A stretch of DNA of 64,000 nucleotides, from the NCBI RefSeq assembly GCF_963668215.1, contig NZ_OY764190.1, positions 310,001 through 374,000 of the forward strand. The letters run 5' to 3'. The notes under the pieces were generated by a model, which was given only the letters and a program-made list of their open reading frames with translations, searched no databases and had not been told where the DNA came from. Source of the stretch: an uncultured Desulfosarcina sp. (lineage in GTDB: Bacteria > Desulfobacterota > Desulfobacteria > Desulfobacterales > Desulfosarcinaceae). Made by a program: the position numbers and the translations under genes. Positions 46,363 to 54,266 of the stretch are shown one piece after another (position 1 is the stretch's first letter; each line of letters opens with the position of its first letter).

Positions 46363-46932
46363 ATGAAACCGATATTCGCATTTTTGCTTTTTGCAATACT
46401 TATGACAGCGCCGGGCTCCAAGGCCGAAACGACTGTGGCGGTGGACGACTTTCGCTTCACCAAAACGGTGGACATTCAGGACCAGCGTCTGAAGCTGAAA
46501 GGTGCCGGTCTGCTGCGGTATATGGTGTTTATCAAGGCTTACGCCGGTGCCCTCTATCTGCCGGATCCGGCGCCGTCCGATCCGGTGCTGGCGCCGGTAG
46601 CCAAGCGGCTGGAACTGGCCTACTACCATGCCATTGGCAGCGAAGATTTCGCCAAGGCCACCCGCGCGAAAATACGGGACAATATCGATGCGGACCAGGC
46701 CCAAAAGCTGCGTGCCCGGATCGACCGCCTGGCCGAGATGTACCGGGATGTAAAACCCGGAGACCGCTATGCGCTGACCTACCTTCCGGGTAAAGGCACC
46801 CGCCTTTCCCTGAACGGGGAAGACCTGGGCCTTATTCCCGGCGATGACTTTGCCGGCGCCGTTTTCTCCATCTGGCTGGGCGATTATCCCATCGATGAGG
46901 CGTTCAGGGATACGCTCCTGGGGGTCTCATGA
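46363..46932 (+). CDS. secreted chalcone isomerase-like protein
   Basis: 189 residues from ATG 46363 (GAGGGGAAAA precedes). Signal peptide (MKPIFAFLLFAILMTAPGSKA), then the chalcone-isomerase-like fold: LKLKGAGLLRYMVFIKAYAGALYL, LELAYYHAIG, ALTYLPGKGTRLSLNGEDLG and FSIWLGDYPID. Bacterial members of this type probably bind fatty acids rather than catalyse flavonoid chemistry. Expected in the periplasm. The stop overlaps the transporter start as ATGA. Confidence 0.88.
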   Translation: MKPIFAFLLFAILMTAPGSKAETTVAVDDFRFTKTVDIQDQRLKLKGAGLLRYMVFIKAYAGALYLPDPAPSDPVLAPVAKRLELAYYHAIGSEDFAKATRAKIRDNIDADQAQKLRARIDRLAEMYRDVKPGDRYALTYLPGKGTRLSLNGEDLGLIPGDDFAGAVFSIWLGDYPIDEAFRDTLLGVS

Positions 46933-48320
46933 AGACAAACCGCCCACAGGATCGGCTGCCCCTGGGCCGCAAGATCACCTATGGCCTGCCGGCGTTTGCC
47001 CTGGCCATGGTGGGGATTCCCGTATATGTCCACATCCCCAAATTCTACACCGACGTTATCGGCGTCAACATCGCCTGGATCGGTGCCATTCTCATGGGGG
47101 TAAGACTGTTCGACGCCTTTTCCGATCCGCTGATGGGGGTTGTCTCGGATCGCACGCAGTCCCGCCTGGGGCGCCGCAGGCCCTTTATGCTGTGGGGCAG
47201 TATCGGTCTTGCCGCGGCGACGTTTCTGCTCTTTGTGCCTCCCCATGTTACAGGATTTGCGGCCACTGCCTGGTTCGCAATGACCATCGTGGCCTTGTTC
47301 GCTTTCTGGACGGTGGTCACGGTACCCTATGAAGCCTTGGGACCGGCCCTGACCCGCGACTACACCGAGCGGACCTCCCTTTTTGCCTGGCGGGACGGAT
47401 TGCTGATTGCAGGGACCCTTCTGGCGGCGGCATCGCCGGTGCTGATTGAAGGCCTGCAGGGAAACCCTGCCACGGCCGCCGCCCAGCGCCAGAAGTTTCT
47501 CTGGATCGCTCTTCTCTACGCCCCGCTGCTGATCGGAACCTGCCTGTGGTGCGTGCTTCGCATTCGTGAGAAGGAGGACGGCAAAGCGTCTTCCACCACG
47601 TTGACCATCAGGAATCTCAAGAGCGTCGGGCGCAACCGGCCTTTCTGGATCCTGTTGACCGCCTATATGATCGGGGCTTTGGGAAGCAATCTTCCCGCGA
47701 CCCTGATTCTCTATTATGTCCAGTATGTGCTCGAATCCAGCCGGGCCGATCTCTTTCTTTTCCTTTACTTCGCTTCCGGCATTCTGCTGCTGCCTGCGTG
47801 GATCGGCGTCTCGAGGCGCATCGGCAAAAAGAATGCCTGGCTGGCCTCCATGGCCATCAACACCCTGGCATTCAGCGGGGTCTATTTCCTGGGTGCCGGC
47901 GACGAGTGGGCCTATGCCGTTCTGGTGGTGGTCTCCGGCATGGGCTTCGGCGCCACCCTTGCACTGCCCTCGGCCATTCAGGCAGACGTCATCGACTACG
48001 ATGAATTTCTCACCGGCCGTCGCCAGGAGGGCTGGTATATCGGCATCTGGTCGGTCGTCAAAAAACTGGCCGCGGCCCTGGGCGTAGGGGCCGGCCTGAC
48101 CCTGCTGGGCATGGCGGGATACGCGCCGGGCCAGGTGCAGCCGCCCGAAGTGATCCAGACCCTCAAGGTGCTCTACGCCCTGGTTCCCAGTGTGTGCAAT
48201 GCGGCCGCTTTTGCCATTGCCCTGGCTTTTCCCATCTCTCCGGCGATTCACCGGCGCATCGTGGAGAGCATCGCCCTGATGAAACAGGGTCGCGAGGTCG
48301 CCGATCCGTTAAAAACGTAA
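46929..48320 (+). CDS. MFS transporter of the GPH (sodium:sugar symporter-like) family
   Basis: 463 residues with about 12 membrane helices. Motifs: ITYGLPAFALAMVGIPVYVHI, then SDPLMGVVSDRTQSRLGRRRP between helices 2 and 3, and YEALGPALTRDYTERTSLF, all typical of GPH transporters. The same transporter type accompanies FAD oxidase, SDR and cyclopropane synthase genes elsewhere, so a lipid-related cargo is more likely than a sugar. That is inference. Confidence 0.9.
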   Translation: MKTNRPQDRLPLGRKITYGLPAFALAMVGIPVYVHIPKFYTDVIGVNIAWIGAILMGVRLFDAFSDPLMGVVSDRTQSRLGRRRPFMLWGSIGLAAATFLLFVPPHVTGFAATAWFAMTIVALFAFWTVVTVPYEALGPALTRDYTERTSLFAWRDGLLIAGTLLAAASPVLIEGLQGNPATAAAQRQKFLWIALLYAPLLIGTCLWCVLRIREKEDGKASSTTLTIRNLKSVGRNRPFWILLTAYMIGALGSNLPATLILYYVQYVLESSRADLFLFLYFASGILLLPAWIGVSRRIGKKNAWLASMAINTLAFSGVYFLGAGDEWAYAVLVVVSGMGFGATLALPSAIQADVIDYDEFLTGRRQEGWYIGIWSVVKKLAAALGVGAGLTLLGMAGYAPGQVQPPEVIQTLKVLYALVPSVCNAAAFAIALAFPISPAIHRRIVESIALMKQGREVADPLKT

Positions 48321-48422
48321 TGCGCCGAGCCCAATTGACGATTTACGTCCAATAACTGCGCAACTACGCCGCTTTCGCTGATGCATGGAGACACACCATC
48401 TCCCAGTAAATAGAGGACGCCC

Positions 48423-48857
48423 ATGGAAAACCGTATCGCCAAATTTGGATGGATCTATGGCATCACGACCATCGTTTTCTTCCTGATCGATCTGGTCTGG
48501 ATCGGGGTGGTGGCCCGGGATTTCTACGCGGGAACCATCGGCGGCATGCTGCGCGAATCGGTCAATTGGCCGGCGGCGTTGATGTTCTACTTCCTTTACA
48601 TCGGCGGCATCGTCGTCTTCGTGCTGGTCCCTGCACTCAAAAATGGCTCCAGGGTCCGTCACACCGCTCTGATGGGAGGTCTGCTGGGCTTGTTTGCATA
48701 CGGCACATTCGACCTGACGGCGCTGGCACTGCTCGAAGGCTGGCCGGTTGTCGTTACCCTCGTGGACATGGTTTGGGGAACCGTTCTCACTGCTGCCACC
48801 GCAGGCGGCAGCCTGTGGATCACACACCGATTCTTGAAACCCGATGGATTGAAATAA
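48423..48857 (+). CDS. DUF2177 family membrane protein
   Basis: 144 residues with four membrane helices; FFLIDLVWIGVVARDFYAGTIG near the N-terminus and FAYGTFDLTALALLEGWP are the DUF2177 signatures. It is the last member of the lipid-modification island, 102 bases after the transporter. Function unknown. Confidence 0.88.
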   Translation: MENRIAKFGWIYGITTIVFFLIDLVWIGVVARDFYAGTIGGMLRESVNWPAALMFYFLYIGGIVVFVLVPALKNGSRVRHTALMGGLLGLFAYGTFDLTALALLEGWPVVVTLVDMVWGTVLTAATAGGSLWITHRFLKPDGLK

Positions 48858-48883
48858 AAACCGAACATTCAGGAGACAAAAAT

Positions 48884-49219
48884 ATGGATACCCGAATCGA
48901 AGAACTTCTCAAGCATGTGGAAGAAATCTATAACGGCAAAATGCAGCGCGGCGCAAGGCATTATCTGGAAGTGAATCTGGCCGAACAGGCCCGCAAACTG
49001 GGATACGCGGATATCGGGGAGAAATTGCGAACCGCGTGTGCCATTATTCCCCTGAAAGCCCCGCAAAAGGGCATGAAAGTCCGCATCGACGGGCGCACTT
49101 TCGTCAATTATGCCGAGTACGCGTCCGGCATGGCCGTTCCTGGCTATCTGGCCAAGGTCGCCGGAAGAAATTCCCGGCCCTTCGTTCCCCTGGACAGCAT
49201 GATCTGCAACTATTGTTGA
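48884..49219 (+). CDS. small conserved-looking protein of unknown function
   Basis: 111 residues from ATG 48884, preceded by AGGAGA. It is helical in the first half (RIEELLKHVEEIYNGKMQRG) and ends in MICNYC, a CxxC-like terminus that could bind metal or form a disulfide. No family recognised. It starts 26 bases after the DUF2177 gene and may share its transcript. Confidence 0.72.
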   Translation: MDTRIEELLKHVEEIYNGKMQRGARHYLEVNLAEQARKLGYADIGEKLRTACAIIPLKAPQKGMKVRIDGRTFVNYAEYASGMAVPGYLAKVAGRNSRPFVPLDSMICNYC

Positions 49220-49353
49220 ATAAAGGCATGGCAGGAAAGGGATGAAACCAAATCTGCTCCCTGACTGTAAAGAGGTGCAGACAACCATCATCTGGCCACC
49301 CAAAGCCTGAGTGGACACCTGGCGCGTGCTTACCCCTTTCCAAAATCAGGGAC

Positions 49354-49824
49354 TCAAGAGGTTTGATCTTTTTCATGATCGATCCGATATTCGCTGACAT
49401 TCTGGAAATGCTCCACCAGGATGTATCGCTGCACCCGGATTTCCAGAAACACGCAGTCGGGCGAGTGAGCAAACGATTCCAGATAAGGATGCTTGTCCAG
49501 GTAGCGGTTGCGGGCAACGTCCAGTTGCTCGTCGGTCAAAGGCCGGGCAATTCCAACAGCCGTAACCGCTTTGGCCCGATGGAACTCTTCCGGGAGATTG
49601 ACGCTGTTGTTGACGAGCAGGGCCACATTGTCGTTGGCCGCGATATTTTCGAACTTGCGCGTGGCCCTTGGGGTGGCGAAATAAAGGCACCGTCCGTCAT
49701 TCGAAGCGGCGAAGGCCACCAGGCTGGCATACGGGGCGTCGTCACCCACGGTAGAAAGTACGCCCAACGGCTGTTGTCGCAGCAGATCGTGGATGCCTCG
49801 TTTGACGGATTCGTCAGGATTCAT
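49354..49824 (-). CDS. pyridoxamine-5'-phosphate-oxidase-like flavin-binding protein
   Basis: 156 residues from ATG 49824 (TGGAGAAA precedes); a longer start at 49914 is less likely. Split-barrel flavin fold: LGVLSTVGDDAPYASLVAFA, LYFATPRATRKFENIAAN and VALLVNN, then GIARPLTDEQ. Family members bind FMN, F420 or heme; the reaction is unknown. Confidence 0.83.
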   Translation of the reverse strand: MNPDESVKRGIHDLLRQQPLGVLSTVGDDAPYASLVAFAASNDGRCLYFATPRATRKFENIAANDNVALLVNNSVNLPEEFHRAKAVTAVGIARPLTDEQLDVARNRYLDKHPYLESFAHSPDCVFLEIRVQRYILVEHFQNVSEYRIDHEKDQTS

Positions 49825-49936
49825 GATAGCGTTTCTCCATTTGAGTCGGAAAAAATGACTGTGGGAATCAAGCCATGTTGAACTCATAAAAAGCTTCTTT
49901 GGGGAAGGCTTCACTATCGAGCAACACCATCAACGA

Positions 49937-50431
49937 TCATGACGTCAATGATGCACCCCTTTCCCGGTAGCGGATCAGGTTCATGGCCATCATGGTGGCC
50001 GCCACCTCGCCGGCCTGATTGACCATCTCGCAAAAGGAGAATAACACACCCCGGTCCGGTTTGCTGCGTGAGGGTTTGACCTTTTTCACGGTGATCCGCA
50101 GGGTGAGCCGGTCGCCGGGACGCACCGGCTTGAGCCAGCGCAGTTCATCCACGCCAGGGCTTCCCAGGCTGGCCTGATCCGGCAGATAGTGCTCCACGAA
50201 CAGCCGCATGAACAGCGCGCAGGTGTGCCAGCCACTGGCGATGAGGCCGCCGTAGACCGTTTCCCGGGCCTTGTCCGGGTCCGTGTGAAAGACCTGCGGA
50301 TCGAACTTTTTCGCGAAATCGACGATTTCCTCCTCGGTGACGGTAATCGGTCCCATTTCATGGACCGCGCCTTCCACGTAATCTTCCAGGTATCGCTCCT
50401 GTGGCGTCGTGCTGAACTGGCCTTTGGTCAT
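49937..50431 (-). CDS. MaoC-like (R)-specific enoyl-CoA hydratase
   Basis: 164 residues, a single hot-dog fold. VTEEEIVDFAKKFDPQVFHTD carries the catalytic Asp/His pair; YGGLIASGWHTCALFMRL is the second signature. It hydrates enoyl-CoA thioesters. It is divergent from a small gene across a palindromic site and lies near an acyl-CoA synthetase, which fits fatty-acid or aromatic acid use. Confidence 0.9.
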   Translation of the reverse strand: MTKGQFSTTPQERYLEDYVEGAVHEMGPITVTEEEIVDFAKKFDPQVFHTDPDKARETVYGGLIASGWHTCALFMRLFVEHYLPDQASLGSPGVDELRWLKPVRPGDRLTLRITVKKVKPSRSKPDRGVLFSFCEMVNQAGEVAATMMAMNLIRYRERGASLTS

Positions 50432-50483
50432 TGCCTGCGCTCCCCTCCGACGGTAATCATTTGAATCGTATTAGGCTGGAACT

Positions 50484-50512
50484 GCGGACTGTGACCGGAT
50501 CTGTCACACCGC
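50484..50512. promoter_or_regulatory. palindrome between divergent genes
   Basis: TGTGAC (50490-50495), seven bases, GTCACA (50503-50508), flanked by GCGG (50484) and CCGC (50509-50512). The dyad resembles a CRP/FNR-family half-site pair but with wider spacing. It lies between maoC-like and the small gene at 50531. Confidence 0.45.
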
Positions 50513-50530
50513 CATGGTATCAAAAATGCC

Positions 50531-50839
50531 ATGGAAACGCTAACCCTGCATTTCGATTTCTCGAAAGACCGCCGTACCGGGGACCCCGATATGTCCCGGT
50601 TCCGCCACGAGCTTTCCATCAGCCTGGAAAAGGCGTTGGGCGACCGGGAAAACGGCCGTTGGCGAGGAGGACGGTACGCCCGAGGGGTGGTGACCCTTTT
50701 TCTGGAGGTTCCCGATGCCCAAGCCGCAATGAAACGAATCGGGGACGTGCTGGACGCCAGGGGACTGACCCGTCGCCTGACCGTCGAACGCGGTTCGTTC
50801 AACCGTCGGCCTGAAGGAGATGGCGTCGGCCGGGTATGA
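50531..50839 (+). CDS. small hypothetical protein
   Basis: 102 residues; composition is protein-like (LHFDFSKDRRTGDPDMSRFR, ARGVVTLFLEVPDAQAAMKR). The second half reads like a small alpha/beta domain. No family recognised and no strong ribosome site, so the start is uncertain. It lies 148 bases before the acyl-CoA synthetase. Confidence 0.55.
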   Translation: METLTLHFDFSKDRRTGDPDMSRFRHELSISLEKALGDRENGRWRGGRYARGVVTLFLEVPDAQAAMKRIGDVLDARGLTRRLTVERGSFNRRPEGDGVGRV

Positions 50840-50846
50840 ACCGGGC

Positions 50847-50865
50847 TGTAGGTGAAAAACCTACA
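50847..50865. promoter_or_regulatory. perfect palindrome upstream of the acyl-CoA synthetase
   Basis: TGTAGGT (50847-50853), GAAAA, ACCTACA (50859-50865), followed by an A-run. The 7-bp arms are exact. On the plus strand there is no T-run, so it is not a terminator for the preceding gene; an operator is more likely. Confidence 0.45.
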
Positions 50866-50987
50866 AAAAAAAGGTTGGGCGACCGATTGTTCTTTTGTTT
50901 AAAGTGCGCTAATATTTGAAATAATTTGTTATACACTCCCATCAATCCCAACCATCCGTTAACGGTTTTATTCAAAGGAGGTATGCC

Positions 50988-52634
50988 ATGTCCGTCCGAC
51001 TCATCCCCAGGACCCCGTCCGCTTATGGTTTTCCCCTGCTCATCAAAAACATCCTGCGCACGCCGCTGGCCTATTATCCGGATCGCGAAATCGTCTATCG
51101 CGACAAGATGACCTACACCTATGTAGAGCTGAATCAGCGCATTCAGCGCCTGGCCAATGCCCTTGAGAAGATGGGCGTCAAACAGGGAGACACGGTGGCG
51201 GTGATGGACTGGGACAGCCATCGATATCTGGAGTGCTTTTTCGCCGTACCCATGATGGGAGCAGTGCTGCACACCATCAACATCCGTCTGTCTCCGGAGC
51301 AACTCATCTACACCATCAACCATGCCAAGGACGACGTCATCCTGGTCAACGCCGATTTCCTGCCCCTGCTGGCGGCGGTCAAAGACCAGATGAAAACCGT
51401 CAAAAAAATCATTCTTCTCAACGACGGAGACGGCACACCGGACACGCCCCTGAATCTGGACGACGAATACGAGAATCTTCTGGCCGGGTCCGAGCCGGCG
51501 TTCGACTTTCCCGATTTCGACGAAAACGCCATGGCCACGACCTTTTACACCACCGGCACCACGGGCCTGCCCAAGGGCGTCTATTTCAGCCACCGCCAGA
51601 TCATGCTGCACACGTACGGGCTCATGTCCGGGCTGTGCGCCTACGAGGCCCAGGCCGGCATCAATTCCGGGGATGTCTACATGCCCCTGACCCCCATGTT
51701 CCACGTCCACGCCTGGGGCATTCCCTACCTGTGCACCATGCTGGGCACCAAGCAGGTGTATCCGGGCAAGTACGAGCCGGAAATGCTGCTCAAGCTGATC
51801 GTCTCCCAGAAGGTCACCTTCTCCCACTGCGTGCCCACCATAATCCACATGCTGGTCTCCAGCCCGGCCATCAAGAAACTGGACCTGTCCCGCTGGAAGG
51901 TGGTCATCGGCGGCAGCGCCCTGCCCCGGGGCCTGTGCAAAGCGGGCCTGGAAAACGGCATCAATCTCTACACAGCCTACGGCATGAGCGAAACCTGTCC
52001 TTTACTCACCGTGGCCAACCTCAAACCCCATATGCTCCAGTGGGATGCCGAGCGTCAGGTGGAGATGCGCTGCCGCACCGGCCTTCCCGTGCCCAATGTG
52101 CTGCTTGAGGTGGTGGACCCGGAAGGCAAACCGCTGCCCCACGACGGCAAGAGCGCCGGTGAAGTGGTGGTCCGCTCTCCGTGGCTGACCCAGGGGTATG
52201 TCGGCGACGGGGAGAAGAGCGAGGAGCTTTGGGCCAACGGCTGGCTGCACACCGGCGACATCGGCTTCATCGATCCCGAGGGCTACCTGCAGATTACCGA
52301 CCGGGTCAAGGACGTAATCAAAACCGGCGGCGAGTGGATCTCCTCGCTGGAACTGGAGGACATCATCAGCCGTCACGACGCGGTGAGCGAGGCGGCGGTG
52401 ATCGGCGTGCCCGATCCCAAATGGGTCGAACGGCCCCTGGCCCTGGTGGTGCTCAAACCCGGAACCGAGGCGGAAACCAGCGAAGAAGAACTCAAGGCCT
52501 TTTTCGCCAAATACGCCGAGGACGGCGTCATCCCCAAATACGGCGTGCCGGACAAGGTGCTGATCGTGGATTCCATCGCCAAGACCAGTGTGGGAAAGAT
52601 TAATAAGAAGCAGCTGCGCGAGGACTTCAAATAA
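50988..52634 (+). CDS. AMP-forming acyl-CoA synthetase
   Basis: 548 residues. ATP/AMP motif TTFYTTGTTGLPKGVYFSH (about 180-198), YGMSETCPLLTV, the GWLHTGDIGFIDPEGYL hinge region and a C-terminal catalytic lysine in KTSVGKINKKQLRE. These are medium/long-chain fatty-acid or aryl-acid CoA ligase features; length is normal. AAAGGAGG precedes the ATG. A strong terminator follows directly. Confidence 0.95.
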   Translation: MSVRLIPRTPSAYGFPLLIKNILRTPLAYYPDREIVYRDKMTYTYVELNQRIQRLANALEKMGVKQGDTVAVMDWDSHRYLECFFAVPMMGAVLHTINIRLSPEQLIYTINHAKDDVILVNADFLPLLAAVKDQMKTVKKIILLNDGDGTPDTPLNLDDEYENLLAGSEPAFDFPDFDENAMATTFYTTGTTGLPKGVYFSHRQIMLHTYGLMSGLCAYEAQAGINSGDVYMPLTPMFHVHAWGIPYLCTMLGTKQVYPGKYEPEMLLKLIVSQKVTFSHCVPTIIHMLVSSPAIKKLDLSRWKVVIGGSALPRGLCKAGLENGINLYTAYGMSETCPLLTVANLKPHMLQWDAERQVEMRCRTGLPVPNVLLEVVDPEGKPLPHDGKSAGEVVVRSPWLTQGYVGDGEKSEELWANGWLHTGDIGFIDPEGYLQITDRVKDVIKTGGEWISSLELEDIISRHDAVSEAAVIGVPDPKWVERPLALVVLKPGTEAETSEEELKAFFAKYAEDGVIPKYGVPDKVLIVDSIAKTSVGKINKKQLREDFK

Positions 52635-52640
52635 ATAAAA

Positions 52641-52679
52641 ATGCCGGGCTTTCGTTTTGCGAAAGCCCGGCATTTTTTA
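52641..52679 (+). terminator. intrinsic terminator after the acyl-CoA synthetase
   Basis: ATGCCGGGCTTTCG (52641-52654) pairs perfectly with CGAAAGCCCGGCAT (52660-52673) around TTTTG, and T residues follow. An A-run precedes it, so it may also stop the convergent small gene. Confidence 0.96.
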
Positions 52680-52703
52680 TTCGGCAATAGTTAAACTGTC
52701 GTA

Positions 52704-52892
52704 CTATCCCAGATGGCTGATAATGGATTCGGTGAGCGAATCGTCGTCTTTCTTGAAAAAGGGAATCAGTTCTTCGGCTACGTCTTTAAGGGATTTGATT
52801 TTCTTCTCTTTCATCACGGCCTGAATGGTTTCCACACCTTCTTCGATCAGTCGCAACCCCTCGGCAATCCTGATGACATCCTGTTTTTCCAT
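52704..52892 (-). CDS. small helical protein of unknown function
   Basis: 62 residues from ATG 52892, chosen because GGGAGGAG stands 6-8 bases upstream. Strongly charged and helical (VIRIAEGLRLIEEGVETI, VMKEKKIKSLKDVAEELIPF). It has no membrane segment or cysteine. No family recognised, but the ribosome site and composition make it a likely gene. Confidence 0.68.
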   Translation of the reverse strand: MEKQDVIRIAEGLRLIEEGVETIQAVMKEKKIKSLKDVAEELIPFFKKDDDSLTESIISHLG

Positions 52893-53010
52893 GGTTGTCT
52901 CCTCCCTTTGGTTATGGCAGTCGGCCAATCCCGTATCCAGATGTCAATCAGTCTAAACGCTTTGGACGGGGCTGACAAGCCCTTTTTGAAGTTGCCTATC
53001 CTGGTTTTGA

Positions 53011-53160
53011 ACGACTTCGCAAAACGTCCGAGATCTCCCGCTAAACACCAGACGGGACAAGAACGCTTGCGAGTCCCGAGGAAGGAGGCGTACCTAAAAA
53101 CGTACTCCGCACTGACGAGGGATGAGCGTAACGCCGATATCGGGCGTTTTGCGAAGTCGT
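53011..53160. repeat. dispersed repeat with 16-bp terminal inverted repeats, copy 1
   Basis: ACGACTTCGCAAAACG (53011-53026) and CGTTTTGCGAAGTCGT (53145-53160) are exact inverse copies. The interior (from about 53065: CTTGCGAGTCCCGAGGA, GAGGCGTA, ACTCCGCACTGACGAGGGAT, GCGTAACG, GATATCGGGC) is shared with a second element at 55727-55849 in opposite orientation. No reading frame inside. A non-autonomous mobile or REP-like element. Confidence 0.82.
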
Positions 53161-53163
53161 TGG

Positions 53164-54186
53164 TCACAGTTGGATGCAGTTGCGCCCGCTGGCCTTGGCC
53201 TTCAACAGCCTCTCATCGGCGGTATGGATGAGTTTCTTCACGTCCGCTTCCACCTCCCGGCCCACGAGGCCATGGGCGACGCCGATGCTGACCGTAACTT
53301 CCGCCGGGTTGTCGGGCATGGTCTCGATGCCCTTTCTGATCTTTTCCCCCACGTCGTTGAGGGACACGGCCTCGACATGGGGCAGGAAGACAAGAAACTC
53401 CTCGCCGCCGTAGCGGCCCAGCACATCCGACGCGCGAATGTTTTCACGGATGCAATCGGCCACCCGGCGCAGGACCTCGTCTCCGAACTGGTGGCCGTAG
53501 GTATCGTTGACGGCTTTGAAACGGTCGATGTCGATCATCAGGGTGCTGACGGTGTGTCCGTTGCGCTGGGCCAGGTGCGCCAGATGGGTGATGGCGTTGA
53601 ACAGGCCCCGACGATTGAACACGCCGGTCAACTCGTCGTAGTTGCTCAAAAAGGCCATCCGCCGGTTTTCTTTCCAGAGGCGATGAATGACCTCTCCCAC
53701 CAGCTCCAGTTCCAGGGTGCTCAATTCGTTCTTTTGAAGGGCATCGAACAAACGGCTGACAAACCGTTCGCAGGATGAAACCGCATCGGCATCGCCGTTA
53801 AAGGTTTCCACATACTGGGAAAGGGTTTCAAAGGCCGGATGCAGCAGGTAAAATTCGAGCTTGAACGCCATGGTGAAGGCTTTTTCCTTGCGGCGAACCT
53901 TCAGGCAACTTTCCGCCAGGTCGTTCACCTTTTCCTGCAGGGCGGTCAATTCTTTGAGCACCTGTCCAGAATCGTCGAACAGGTTGTTGAGTATTCCCTT
54001 CTCGGCCCATTTTTGCATACGATTCCAATAGATCAGATGGGTTTCGTTCTGCGTGGCGATATCCTGCCAGAACGCTTTCAATTCCTGACTGCCGGCGTTG
54101 CGGGCCAGGCTCGTATAGAGGCGGGTGGCGTGGCTGTCCATCCGGAAACATTGGTCGATGATTCGGGTCATGGTTGAGGCGTTCAT
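53164..54186 (-). CDS. diguanylate cyclase with N-terminal ferritin-like domain
   Basis: 340 residues. The GGDEF domain (about 175-340) has DELTGVFNRRGLF, DIDRFKAVNDTYGHQFGD and the active RYGGEEFLVFLP, so it should make c-di-GMP from two GTP. The first ~160 residues are all helical and resemble a ferritin-like bundle (HATRLYTSLARNAGSQELK, IATQNETHLIYW, KLEFYLLHPAFETLS). There is no membrane segment, so it is cytoplasmic. AAAGGAAT precedes the ATG. A sensory diiron site is inference. Confidence 0.9.
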   Translation of the reverse strand: MNASTMTRIIDQCFRMDSHATRLYTSLARNAGSQELKAFWQDIATQNETHLIYWNRMQKWAEKGILNNLFDDSGQVLKELTALQEKVNDLAESCLKVRRKEKAFTMAFKLEFYLLHPAFETLSQYVETFNGDADAVSSCERFVSRLFDALQKNELSTLELELVGEVIHRLWKENRRMAFLSNYDELTGVFNRRGLFNAITHLAHLAQRNGHTVSTLMIDIDRFKAVNDTYGHQFGDEVLRRVADCIRENIRASDVLGRYGGEEFLVFLPHVEAVSLNDVGEKIRKGIETMPDNPAEVTVSIGVAHGLVGREVEADVKKLIHTADERLLKAKASGRNCIQL

Positions 54187-54266
54187 TTTCGGATTCCTTT
54201 ATACAATTTCAGTTCAGCAAGAGCCGTTCGATTCCGCAGAATGCGAGCATCATTGATGAGTGGGCG

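Noticed and set aside
50847..50875. TGTAGGT/ACCTACA hairpin as a terminator
   Set aside because: The following run is A, not T, on the plus strand, and no gene on the minus strand ends there.
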